Assembly: GCA_016801885.1 (NCBI GenBank)
Contig: CM028888.1
Coordinates: 3,518,501-3,582,500, forward strand
Direction of reading: 5' to 3'
DNA: 64,000 nucleotides
Origin: Toxotes chatareus
Lineage: Eukaryota; Chordata; Actinopteri; Toxotidae
The notes beneath the pieces were generated by a model that did not search any database, was not told the origin of the DNA, and was given only the letters and a program-made list of their open reading frames with translations. Made by a program: the position numbers and the translations under genes. Below are positions 36,601-49,151 of the stretch, piece after piece; within the stretch, counting starts at the first letter, position 1; each line of letters begins with the position of its first letter.

Positions 36601-39600
36601 AAATGTCAAAATGTCATAAATTTTTTCACCTATAAAATGTCGCCAAAAAACGCTCAAAATGTCATAAAAACGTATAGTATAGTATGTCAAAATCGCCAAA
36701 AAAGTCAAAAATTTTTTGACCTCAAAATGTCATAAAAAACGCCATAGTATAGTAGGCGCCAAAATCGCCAAAAAAGTCAAATTTTTTTTTGACCTCAAAA
36801 TGTCATAAAAAACGTCATAGTATAGTAATATGCCAAAATCGCCAAAAAAGTCAAAAATTTTTTGACCTCAAATGTCATAAAAACGTCATAGTATAGTAGT
36901 ATGCCAAATCGCCAAAAAGTCAAAAATTTTTTGACCTCAAAATGTCAAAAAACGCCATAGTATAGTAGTATGCAAAATCGGCCAAAAAAGTCAAAAAATT
37001 TTTTTGACCTCAAAATGTCATAAAAAACGCATATAGTATAGTAAGGCCAAAATCGGCAAAAAAGTCAAAAAATTTTTTTGACCTCAAATGTCATAAAAAA
37101 CGTCATAGTATAGTATAGTATGCCAAAATCGCCAAAAAGTCAAAAATTTTTTTTTGACCTCAAAATGTCATAAAAACGTCATAGTATAGTAGGCGCCAAA
37201 AAATCGCAAAAAGTCATAAAAATTTTTTTTTGACCTCAAAATGTCATAAAAAACGTCATAGTATAGTAAGGTATAGTCAAAATCGGCCAAAAAGTCAAAA
37301 ATTTTTTTGACCTCAAAATGTCATAAAAAACGCCATAGTATATAGTAAGGCCAAAATCGAGCAAAAAAGTCAAAATTTTTTTGACCTCAATGTCATAAAA
37401 ACGCATAGTATAGTAAATGTCATAAAAAAGTCAAAAAATTTTTTGACCTCAAATGTCATAAAAAACGCCATAGTATAGTAGGCGCCAAAATCGGCCAAAA
37501 AAGTCAAAATTTTTTTGACCTCAAAATGTCATAAAAACGTCATAGTATAGTAAGGTCAAAATCGCCAAAAAAAAGTCAAAATTTTTTGACCTCAAAATGT
37601 CATAAAAACGCCATAGTATAGTAATGCCAAAATCGCCAAAAAAAAAAAAAAATTTTTTGACCTCAAAATGTCATAAAAAACGCCATAGTATAGTAAGGCG
37701 CCAAAATCGGCCAAAAAAGTCAAAATTTTTTTTGACCTCAAATGTCATAAAAAACGTCATAGTATAGTAAGGGCCAAAATCGCCACAAAAAAGTCAAAAA
37801 ATTTTTTTTGACCTCAAAATGTCATAAAAAACCATAGTATAGTATAGTATAGGCCAAAATCGGCCAAAAAAGTCAAAAAATTTTTTTGACCTCAAAATGT
37901 CATAAAAACGCCATAGTATAGTAGCATGCCAAAATCGCCAAAAAAGTCAAAAATTTTTTTGACCTCAAATGTCATAAAAAACGTCATAGTATAGTATGCG
38001 CTTTTTCGCCAAAAAGTCAAAAATTTTTTGACCTCAAATGTCATAAAAAACGCTATAGTATAGTAAGGCCAAAATCGCCAAAATCAAAAATTTTTTTTGA
38101 AAAAAGTCATAAAAAATTTTTGACCTCAAAATGTCATCATAAAAACGCCATAGTATAGTATAAGGCGCCAAAATCGCCAAAAAAAAAAAAAATTTTTTGA
38201 CCTCAAAATGTCATAAAAAACGTCATAGTATAGTATATGCAAAATCGCCAAAAAGTCAAAATTTTTTTGACCTCAAAATGTCATAAAAAACGTCATAGTA
38301 TAGTAAGGCGCCAAAATCGCCAAAAAAGTCAAAATTTTTTTGACCTCAAAATGTCATAAAAAAACGTCATAGTATAGTAGTAGGCGCCAAAATCGGCAAA
38401 AAAGTCAAAAATTTTTTTTGACCTCAAAATGTCATAAAAACGCCATAGTATAGTAGTAGGCTGCAAAATCGCCAAAAAGTCAAAAATTTTTTGACCTCAA
38501 ATGTCATAAAAAAATAGTATAAAAAAAGTCAAAATTTTTTTTGACCTCAAATGTCAAAAAACGTCATAGTATAGTATAAGGCAAATTTTTGTTGCCAAAA
38601 TGTCAAAAATCAAAAAAATGTCATATCATAGTATAGTATATCGCAAAATCGCCAAAAAGTCAAATTTTTTTTGACCTCAAATGTCATAAAAAACGCCATA
38701 GTATAGTATATGCCAAAATCGCCAAAAAGTCAAAATTTTTTTGACCTCAAAATGTCATAAAAACGCCATAGTATAGTAGTAAGGTGCAAAATCGGCCAAA
38801 AAGTCAAAATTTTTTTTGACCTCAAAATGTCATAAAAAACGTCATAGTATAGTAGTAGGCCAAAATCGGCAAAAAAGTCAAAAAAAAGTCAAAAAAATTT
38901 TTTTGACCTCAAAATGTCAAAAAAAAACGCTCATAGTATAGTATAGTATAGTAAGGCAAAATCGCCAAAAAGTCAAATTTTTTTTGACCTCAAAATGTCA
39001 TAAAAAACGTCATAGTATAGTAAGGCGCCAAAAATCGCAAAAAAAGTCAAATTTTTTTTTGACCTCAAAATGTCATAAAAAACGCATAGTATAGTATAGG
39101 CCAAAATCGCCAAAAAGTCAAAAAATTTTTTTGACCTCAAAATCAAAATGTCATAAAAAACGTCATAGTATATAGTAAGGCCAAAATCGCCAAAAAGTCA
39201 AAATTTTTTGACCTCAAAATGTCATAAAAAAAAACATCATAGTATAGTAAGGCTGCAAAATTTCGGCCAAAAAGTCAAAAAATTTTTGACCTCAAAATGT
39301 CATAAAAAACGCATAGTATAGTATAGCCAAAGGCTTTTTTTTCGCCAAAAAGTCAAAAAATTTTTTGACCTCAAAATGTCATAAAAACGCCATAGTATAG
39401 TAGGCGCAAAATCGCCAAAAAGTCAAAAATTTTTGACCTCAAATGTCATAAAAACGTCATAGTATAGTAAGGCCAAAATCGGCAAAAAAGTCAAAATTTT
39501 TTTTGACCTCAAAATGTCATAAAAAACGTCATAGTATAGTAGTAAGGCGTCAAATCGGCAAAAAGTCAAAAAATTTTTTTTGACCTCAAAATGTCATAAA

Positions 39601-42600
39601 AAACGCCATAGTATAGTAATGCTTTTTTTCAAAATCGCCAAAAAAAGTCAAAAAATTTTTTTGACCTCAAATGTCATAAAAAACGCCATAGTATAGTAAG
39701 GCGCCAAAATCGGCCAAAAAAGTCAAAAAATTTTTTGACCTCAAAATGTCATAAAAAACGTCATAGTATAGTAAGGCGTCAAAATCGCCAAAAAAGTCAA
39801 AATTTTTTTGACCTCAAAATGTCATAAAAAACGCCATAGTATAGTATAGGCGTCAAAATCGCCAAAAAGTCAAAAAAAAATTTTTGACCTCAAAATGTCA
39901 TAAAAAACGCCATAGTATAGTAGTAGGCGCCAAAATCGCCAAAAAAGTCAAAAAATTTTTTTGACCTCAAAATGTCATAAAAAACATAGTATAGTATAGT
40001 AAGTGCCTCAAAATGTCATAAAAAAAAATCGCCAAAAAAAAAGTCAAAAATTTTTTTGACCTCAAAATGTCATAAAAAAACGTCATAGTATAGTATAGTA
40101 GGCCAAAATCGCCAAAAAAAGTCAAAAATTTTTTTTGACCTCAAAATGTCATAAAAAAACGCCATAGTATAGTAGTAGGCCAAAATCGCAAAAAAGTCAA
40201 AAAAATTTTTTGACCTCAAAATGTCATAAAAACGTCATAGTATAGTAAGGCGTCAAATCGGCAAAAAAAGTCAAAATTTTTTTTGACCTCAAAATGTCAT
40301 AAAAACGTCATAGTATAGTAAGGCGCCAAAATCGCCAAAAAAAGTCAAAAATTTTTTGACCTCAAAATGTCATAAAAAACGCCATAGTATAGTAAGTATG
40401 CCAAAATCGCCAAAAAGTCAAAAATTTTTTTTGACCTCAAAATGTCATAAAAAACGTCATAGTATAGTAAGGCGTCAAAATCGGCCAAAAAAGTCAAAAT
40501 TTTTTGACCTCAAATGTCATAAAAAACGTCATAGTATAGTATATGCCAAAATCGGCAAAAAAAGTCAAAAAATTTTTTTGACCTCAAAATGTCATAAAAA
40601 AAACGTCATAGTATAGTAAGGCGTCAAAATCAAAATCGCCCAAAAAAGTCAAAATTTTTTTGACCTCAAAATGTCATAAAAAACGTCATAGTATAGTATA
40701 TGCCAAAATCGCCAAAAAAGTCAAAAAATTTTTGACCTCAAAATGTCATAAAAACGCCATAGTATAGTAGTAGGCGTCAAAATCGCCAAAAAAGTCAAAA
40801 ATTTTTTGACCTCAAAATGTCATAAAAAACGTCATAGTATAGTATAGTAAGGCGTCAAAATCGGCCGAAAAAAGTCAAAAAATTTTTTGACCTCAAAATG
40901 TCATAAAAAACGTCATAGTATAGTAAGGCGTCAAAATCGGCCAAAAAAGTCAAAATTTTTTTTGACCTCAAAATGTCATAAAAAACGTCATAGTATAGTA
41001 AGGCGTCAAAATCGCCAAAAAAGTCAAAAATTTTTTTGACCTCAAAATGTCATAAAAACGTCATAGTATAGTAGTAAGGCGTCGTCAAAAAAATCGGCAA
41101 AAAAAGTCAAAAATTTTTTTTGACCTCAAAATGTCACCTCAAAAAAAACGTCATAGTATAGTAAGGCGTCAAAATCGCCAAAAAAGTCAAAAAATTTTTT
41201 TTGACCTCAAAATGTCATAAAAAACGTCATAGTATAGTAGGCGTCAAAATCGCCAAAAAGTCAAAAAATTTTTGACCTCAAAATGTCATAAAAAAAACAT
41301 AGTATAGTATAGTAACGTCAAAAAATCGGCAAAAGTCAAAAAATTTTTGACCTCAAAATGTCATAAAAAACGTCATAGTATAGTAGTATAAATAGTCAAA
41401 GGCGTCAAAATCGCCAAAAAGTTTTTTTTTTGACCTCAAAATGTCATAAAAAACGTCATAGTATAGTAAGGCGTCAAAATCGGCCAAAAAGTCAAAAATT
41501 TTTTTTGACCTCAAAATGTCATAAAAAACGTCATAGTATAGTAGTAAGCGTCAAAATCGGCAAAAAAAGTCAAAAATTTTTTGACCTCAAAATGTCATAA
41601 AAAACGTCATAGTATAGTAAGCGTTTTTTTCGCCAAAAAAAGTCAAAAATTTTTTGACCTCAAAATGTCATAAAAAACGTCATAGTAGTATAGTAAGGCG
41701 TCAAAATCGGCCAAAAAGTCAAAAAACGCCATTTTTTTGACCTCAAAATGTCATAAAAAAACATCATAGTATAGTAAAGGCGTCAAAATCGGCCAAAATC
41801 GCCAAAAAAAAGTCAAAATTTTTTTTGACCTCAAAATGTCATAAAAAACATCATAGTATAGTAAGGCGTCAAAAATCGGCCAAAAAAGTCAAAAATTTTT
41901 TGACCTCAAAATGTCATAAAAACGTCATAGTATAGTAGTAAATGTCGTCAAAATCGCCATAAAAAGTCAAAAAAAAATTTTTTGACCTCAAAATGTCATA
42001 AAAAACGTCATAGTATAGTAAGGCGCCAAAATCGGCAAAAAAAGTCAAAAAATTTTTGACCTCAAAATGTCATAAAAAACGTCATAGTATAGTAAAGCGT
42101 CAAAATCGCCAAAAAAAGTCAAAATTTTTTTTGACCTCAAAATGTCATAAAAACGCGTCATAGTATAGTAAGGCGTCAAAATCGGCAAAAAAAAAAAAAA
42201 AATTTTTTGACCTCAAAATGTCATAAAAAACGTCATAGTATAGTAAGGCGTTTATTTTCGGCCAAAAAAGTCAAAAATTTTTTGACCTCAAAATGTCATA
42301 AAAACGTCATAGTATAGTAAGGCGTCAAAATCGGCCAAAAAAGTCAAAATTTTTTTTGACCTCAAAATGTCATAAAAAACGTATATATAGTATAGTAAGT
42401 CAAGGCGTCAAAATCGGCCAAAAAAAAGTCAAAATTTTTTTGACCTCAAAATGTCATAAAAAAACGTCATAGTATAGTAAAGCGCCAAAATCGCCAAAAG
42501 TCAAAAAATTTTTTGACCTCAAAATGTCATAAAAAACGTCATAGTATAGTAAGGCGTCAAAATCGCCAAAAAAAGTCAAAAAATTTTTTGACCTCAAAAT

Positions 42601-43534
42601 GTCATAAAAACGCCATAGTATAGTAAGGCGCCAAAATCGCCAAAAAAAAAAGTCAAAAATTTTTGACCTCAAAATGTCATAAAAACGTCATAGTATAGTA
42701 GTAAGGCCAAAATCGGCCAAAAAAGTCAAAATTTTTTTTTGACCTCAAAATGTCATAAAAAACGTCATAGTATAGTAAGGCGTCAAAATCAGCCAAAAAA
42801 AGTCAAAAAATTTTTTGACCTCAAAATGTCATAAAAAACGTCATAGTATAGTAAGGCGTCAAAATCAGCCAAAAAAGTCAATTTTTTTTTTGACCTCAAA
42901 ATGTCAAAAAAACGCCATAGTATAGTAAGGCGTCAAAATCTGCCAAAAAAGTCAACATTTTTTTTACCTCAAAATGTCATAAAAAACGTCATAGTATAGT
43001 AAGGCGTCAAAATCGGCAAAAAAAAGTCAAAAATTTTTTGACCTCAAAATGTCATAAAAAACGTCATAGTATAGTAGACCTCAAAGCGTCAAAATCGGTA
43101 AAAAAAGTCAAAAATTTTTTTGACCTCAAAATGTCATAAAAAAACGTCATAGTATAGTAAGGCGTCAAAATCGGCAAAAAAAAAAGTCAAAATTTTTTTG
43201 ACCTCAAAATGTCATAAAAAACGTCATAGTATAGTAAGGCGTCATTTTGGCCAAAAAAGTCAAAAAATTTTTTGACCTCAAAATGTCATAAAAAACTTCA
43301 TAGTATAGTAAGGCGTCAAAATCGGCAAAAAGTCAAAAAATTTTTTGACCTCAAAATGTCATAAAAAACGCGTCATAGTATAGTAAGGCGTCAAAATCGG
43401 CAAAAAAAAAAGTCCTCAAAAAAAAAAATTTTTTGACCTCAAAATGTCATAAAAACGTCATAATAGTATAGTATAGTAAAGGCGTCAAAATCGCCAAAAA
43501 AGTCAAAAAATTTTTGACCTCAAAATGTCATAAA

Positions 43535-44600
43535 AACCGTCATAGTATAGTAAGGCGTCAAAATCGCCAAAAATGTCAAAAATTTTTTTGACCTCAAAAT
43601 GTCATAAAAAACGGCATAGTATAGTAAGGCGTCAAAATCAGCAAAAAATGTCAAAATAATTTTTGACCTCAAAATGTCATAAAAAACATCATATATAGTA
43701 GGCGTTTTATTCGGCCAAAAAAAGTCAAAAAAATTTTTTGACCTCAAAATGTCAAAAAACGTCATAGTATAGTAAGGCGTCAAAATCGGCCAAAAAAAAG
43801 TCAAAAATTTTTTTTGACCTCAAAATGTCATAAAAAACGTCATAGTATAGTAGTAAGGCATCAAAATCGCCAAAAAAGTCAAAAATTTTTTGACCTCAAA
43901 ATGTCATAAAAAACGTCATAGTATAGTAAGCGTCAAAATCGGGCAAAAAAAGTCAAAATTTTTTGACCTCAAAATGTCATAAAAAACGTCATAGTATAGT
44001 AAGGCGTCAAAATCGCGCAAAAAGTCAAAATTTTTTTGACCTCAAAATGTCATAAAAAACGTCATAGTATAGTAAGGCGTCAAAATCAGCCAAAAAGTCA
44101 AAAAATTTTTTGACCTCAAAATGTCATAAAAAACGTCATAGTATATAGTAAGGCGTCAAAATCGGCCAAAAAAGTCAAAATTTTTTTTGACCTCAAAATG
44201 TCATAAAAAAACGTCATAGTATAGTAGTAAGGCCAAAAAAGTCAAAAAATGACCTCAAAATGTCAAAAAAATATAGTAGTAAAAAAAAGTCAAAATTTTT
44301 TTGACCTCAAAATGTCATAAAAAAACATCATAGTATAGTAGGCGTCAAAATCGCCAAAAATGTCAAAAATTTTTGACCTCAAAATGTCATAAAAAACATC
44401 ATAGTATAGTAAGGCGTCAAAATCGCCAAAAAAGTCAAAAATTTTTTGACCTCAAAATGTCATAAAAACGCATCATAGTATAGTAAAGGCGTCAAAATCG
44501 CCAAAAAAAGTCAAAATTTTTTTTGACCTCAAAATGTCATAAAAAAACGTCATAGTATAGTAAGGCGTCAAAATCAGCCATAAAATGTCAACAAAATTTT
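43535..44600. repeat. Right-zone duplicated block (copy A), indel-rich
   Basis: Variant order CCGTCATAG (43537), CGGCATAG (about 43613), GTCAAAATAATTTTTG, GGCGTTTTATTCGG, AAGGCATCAAAATC (about 43856) and CAGCCATAAAATGTCAAC (about 44575). The same order occurs about 2.6 kb to the right with fewer deletions. Confidence 0.78.
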
Positions 44601-46129
44601 TTTGACCTCAAAATGTCATAAAAAACGTCATAGTATAGTAAGGCGTCAAAATCGCAAAAAAAAGTCAAAAAATTTTTGACCTCAAAATGTCATAAAAAAA
44701 CGCCATAGTATAGTAAGGCGTCAAAAAATCGACCAAAAGTCAAAAAATTTTGACCTCAAAATGTCATCAAAAAAAAACGTCATAGTATAGTAGTAGGCGT
44801 CAAAATCGCCAAAAAAGAAAAAAAAACATTTTTTGACCTCAAAATGTCATAAAAAACGTCATAGTATAGTAAGGCGTCAAAATCGGCGCAAAAAAAAGTC
44901 AAAAAAATTTTTGACCTCAAAATGTCATAAAAACGTCATAGTATAGTAAGCGTCAAAATCGGCCAAAAAGTCAAAAATTTTTGACCTCAAAATGTCATTT
45001 TTTTGACCTCAAAATGTCAAAAAAAAAATTTTTGACCTGTATATAAAAAAAACGCGTCAAAATCGGCAAAAAAAAAGTAAAAAAATTTTTGACCTCAAAA
45101 TGTCATAAAAAACGTCATAGTATAGTAGTAGTAGTCAAAAAAGGCGACCTCAAAATCGTAAAAAACGTCATAGTATAAAAAAGTCAAAACATTTTTTTGA
45201 CCTCAAAATGTCATAAAAACGCGTCATAGTATAGTAGTAGGCGTCAAAATCAGCCAAAAAAGTCAAAATTTTTTTTGACCTCAAAATGTCATAAAAAACA
45301 TCATAGTATAGTAAGGCGTCAAAATCGGCCAAAAAAAAGTCAACATTTTTTTTACCTCAAAATGTCATAAAAAACGTCATAGTATAGTAGTAGGCGTCAA
45401 AATCGGCCAAAAAAGTCAAAAAAATTTTGACCTCAAAATGTCATAAAAAACGTCATAGTATAGTATAGTAAGCGTCAAAATCGGCCAAAAAAGTCAAAAA
45501 ATTTTTGACCTCAAAATGTCATAAAAACGTCATAGTATAGTAAGGCGTCAAAATCGGCAAAAAAAACATTTTTTTTTTACCTCAAAATGTCATAAAAAAC
45601 GCGTCATAGCATAGTAAAGGCGTCAAAATCGGCCAAAAATGTCAAAAAATTTTTGACCTCAAAATGTCATAAAAACGTCATAGTATAGTAAGGCGTCAAA
45701 ATCGGCCAAAAAAAGTCAACATTTTTTTTTACCTCAAAATTTCATAAAAAACGTCATAGTATAGTAAGGCGTCAAAATCGGCCGAAAAAAGACAACATGT
45801 TTTTTGACCTCAAAATGTCATAAAAAACGTCATAGTATAGTAAGGCGTTTATTTTGGCCAAAAAAAGTCAAAAAATTTTTTGACCTCAAGATGTCATAAA
45901 AAACTTCATAGTATAGTAAGGCGTCAAAATCGGCCGAAAAAAGTCAAAATTTTTTTTGACCTCAAAATGTCATAAAAAACGTCATAGTATAGTAAGGCGT
46001 CAAAATCGGCCAAAAAAAGTCAAAAAAAATTTTGACCTCAAAATGTCATAAAAAACGTCATAGTATAGTAAGGCGTCAAAATCGGCCAAAAAAAGTCAAA
46101 GTAATTGTTGACCTCAAAATGTCATAAAA

Positions 46130-47205
46130 ACCGTCATAGTATAGTAAGGCGTCAAAATCGTCCAAAAAATGTCAAAATTTTTTTTGACCTCAAAATGTCA
46201 TAAAAAACGGCATAGTATAGTAAGGCGTCAAAATCAGCCAAAAAATGTCAAAATAATTTTTGACCTCAAAATGTCATAAAAAACATCATAGTATAGTAAG
46301 GCGTTTTATTCGGCCAAAAAAAGTGAAAAATTTTTTTGACCTCAAAATGTCATAAAAAACGTCATAGTATAGTAAGGCGTCAAAATCGGCCAAAAAAAGT
46401 CAAAAAATTTTTTGACCTCAAAATGTCATAAAAATCGTCATAGTATCGTAAGGCATCAAAATCGGCCAAAAAAAGTCAAAAATTTTTTTGACCTCAAAAT
46501 GTCATAAAAAACGTCATAGTATAGTAAGGCGTCAAAATCGGCCAAAAAAAGTCAACATTTTTTTTTTTACCTCAAAATGTCATAAAAACGTCATAGTATA
46601 GTAAGGCGTCAAAATCGGCCAAAAAAAGTCAACATTTTTTTTACCTCAAAATGTCATAAAAACGTCATAGTATAGTAAGGCGTCAAAATCAGCCAAAAAA
46701 GTCAAAAAAATTTTGACCTCAAAATGTCATAAAAACGTCATACGTCAAAATTTTTTGACCTCAAAATGTCATACGTCATAGCATAGTAAAGCGTCAAAAT
46801 CGGCCAAAAAAGTCAAAAATTTTTTGACCTCAAAATGTCATAAAAAACGTCATAGTATAGTAAGGCGTCAAAATCGGCCAAAAAAAGTCAACATTTTTTT
46901 TTACCTCAAAATTTCATAAAAAACATCATAGTATAGTAAGGCGTCAAAATCGGCCAAAAAATGTCAAAAAATTTTTTGACCTCAAAATGTCATAAAAAAC
47001 GTCATAGTATAGTAAGGCGTCAAAATCGGCCAAAAAATCTCAAAAAAAAATTTGACCTCAAAATGTCATAAAAAACGTCATAGTATAGTAAGGCGTCAAA
47101 ATCGGCCAAAAAAAGTCAAAAATTTTTTTGACCTCAAAATGTCATAAAAAAACGTCATAGTATAGTAAGGCGTCAAAATCAGCCATAAAATGTCAACAAA
47201 AATTT
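46130..47205. repeat. Right-zone duplicated block (copy B), indel-poor
   Basis: Has the same variant order as 43535-44600 at offsets of about 2594-2604: CCGTCATAG at 46131, CGGCATAG near 46208, GGCGTTTTATTCGG near 46301, AAGGCATCAAAATC near 46451 and CAGCCATAAAATGTCAAC near 47180. A third CAGCCATAAAATG variant lies near 48478. Confidence 0.78.
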
Positions 47206-49151
47206 TGACCTCAAAATGTCATAAAAAACGTCATAGTATAGTAAGGCGTCAAAATCGGCCAAAAAATGTCAAAAAAATTTTTGACCTCAAAATGTCATAA
47301 AAAACGTCATAGTATAATAAGGCGTCAAAATCGGCCAAAAATGTTCAAAAAAAATTTTGACCTCAAAATGTCAGAAAAAACGTCATAGTATAGTAAGGCG
47401 TCAACATCGGCCAAAAAAAGTCAAAAATTTTTTTGACCTCAAAATTTCATAAAAAAACGTCATAGTATAGTAAGGCGTCAAAATCGGCCGAAAAAAGTCA
47501 AAAAATTTTTGACCTCAAAATGTCATAAAAAACGTCATAGTATAGTAAGGCGTCAAAATCGGCCAAAAAATGTCAAAATTTTTTTGACCTCAAAATGTCA
47601 TAAAAAACGTCATTGTATAGTAAGGCGTCAAAATCGGCCAAAAAAGTCAAAAAAAAATTTTTGACCTCAAAATGTCATAAAAACGTCATAGTATAGTAAG
47701 GCGCCAAAATCGCCAAAAAAAGTCAACATTTTTTTTTACCTCAAAATGTTATAAAAAACGTCATAGTATAGTATAGTAAGGCGTCAAAATCAGCCAAAAA
47801 AGTCAAAAAAATTTTGACCTCAAAATGTCATAAAAAACGTCATAGTATAGTAGTAAGGCGTCAAAATCGGCCAAAAAAGTCAACATTTTTTTTACCTCAA
47901 AATGTCATAAAAAAACGTCATAGCATAGTAAGGCGTCAAAATCGGCCAAAAAAAATGTCAAAAATTTTTTGACCTCAAAATGTCATAAAAAACGTCATAG
48001 TATAGTAAGGCGTCAAATCGCCAAAAAGTCAACATTTTTTTACCTCAAAATCGCCATAAAAAGTCAACAGTTTTTTTTACCTCAAAAAATTTTGACCTCA
48101 AAATTCATAAAAACGTCATAGTATAGTATAGTATAGTAAGGCGTCAAAAAAATTTTGACCTCAAAATCGGCCGTCATAAAAAATGTCAAAAAAAGTTTTT
48201 GACCTCAAAATGTCATAAAAAACGTCATAGTATAGTATAGCCAAAATGTCAACAATTTTGACCCAAAAAATCTCAAAAAAATTTTGACCTCAAAATGTCA
48301 TGTCAAAAAATTTTTGACCTCAAAATGTCATAAAAACGTCATAGTATAGTAAAGCGTCAAAATCGCCAAATAGTATAGTAAGGCGTCAAAATCGGCCAGG
48401 CGTCAAAAAGTCAAAAAAAAAAATTTTTGACCTCAAAATGTCATAAAAAACGTCATAGTATAGTAAGGCGTCAAAATCAGCCATAAAATGTCAACAAAAA
48501 TTTTGACCTCAAAATGTCATAAAAACGCCATAGTATAGTAAGGTCAAAATTTTTTGTCAAAATCGGCGTCATAGTATAGTAAGGCGTCAAAATGTCAAAA
48601 AATTTTTGACCTCAAAATGTCATAAAAAACGTCATAGTATAGTAAGGCGTCAAAATCGCCAAAATGTTCAAAAAATTTTTGACCTCAAAATGTCATAGTA
48701 TAAAAAAGCGTCATAGTAAAAGTCAAAATTTTTTGACCTCGTCAACATCGGCATAGTAGTAGTAGCGCCAAAAAAGTCAAAAAAAATTTTTTGACCTCAA
48801 AATTTCATAAAAAAAACGTCATAGTATAGTATAAAGCGTCAAAATCGCAAAAAAAAGTCAAACATTTTTTGACCTCAAAATGTCATAAAAAAAAAACGCC
48901 ATAGTATAGTATTTTTTAGTGACCTCAAAATGTCAAAATCGGCCAAAAATGTCAAAAATTTTTTGACCTCAAAATGTCATAAAAAACGTCATTGTATAGT
49001 AAGGCGTCAAAATCGGCCAAAAAAAGTAATATTTTTTTACGCCTCAAAATGTCCAAATATGCCAAAAAAAAGGAGATTTTTTTAGTAAGACCTCAAAGTC
49101 TCATAAAACACGTCATAGGGGGGTAAGGTGTCAAAATATGCCCAAAAAAGT

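Larger units (their letters stand above)
21391..49151. repeat. Satellite array, about 75-bp AT-rich monomer, roughly 27.8 kb
   Basis: Uninterrupted head-to-tail array. The usual monomer contains, in order: GACCTCAAAATGTCAT; an A-run; CGTCATAGTATAGTAAGG; CGTCAAAATCGGCC; an A-run; and GTCA-A(5-7)T(5-8)-GAC, which joins the next unit. Monomers measured by spacing of the CATAGTATAG box are about 73-77 bp, giving about 370 copies by division. No gene, transposon or unique insert was seen inside. Open frames on both strands (25-residue repeats such as MTSKCHKKRHSIV on +, or LYYDVFYDILRSK on -) arise only because the unit length is close to a multiple of three. They are broken constantly by indels and are not genes. 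Both ends fade into degenerate units (21391-21440 and about 49010-49151). Confidence 0.98.

Noticed and set aside
21651..43804. Many repetitive open frames inside the array on both strands (for example 34760-35209 and 40356-40616)
   Set aside because: They are the satellite monomer translated in a frame kept open by its near-75-bp length. They break at every indel and carry no domain, start context or splice signals.
21391..49151. CRISPR array
   Set aside because: Units are contiguous 75-bp monomers without unique spacers, in a vertebrate nuclear genome with no cas genes.
21391..49151. Centromeric satellite
   Set aside because: Flanked within 0.2-2.2 kb by intact single-copy genes in conserved synteny. 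No CENP-B-like box was seen. It cannot be fully excluded without cytology.
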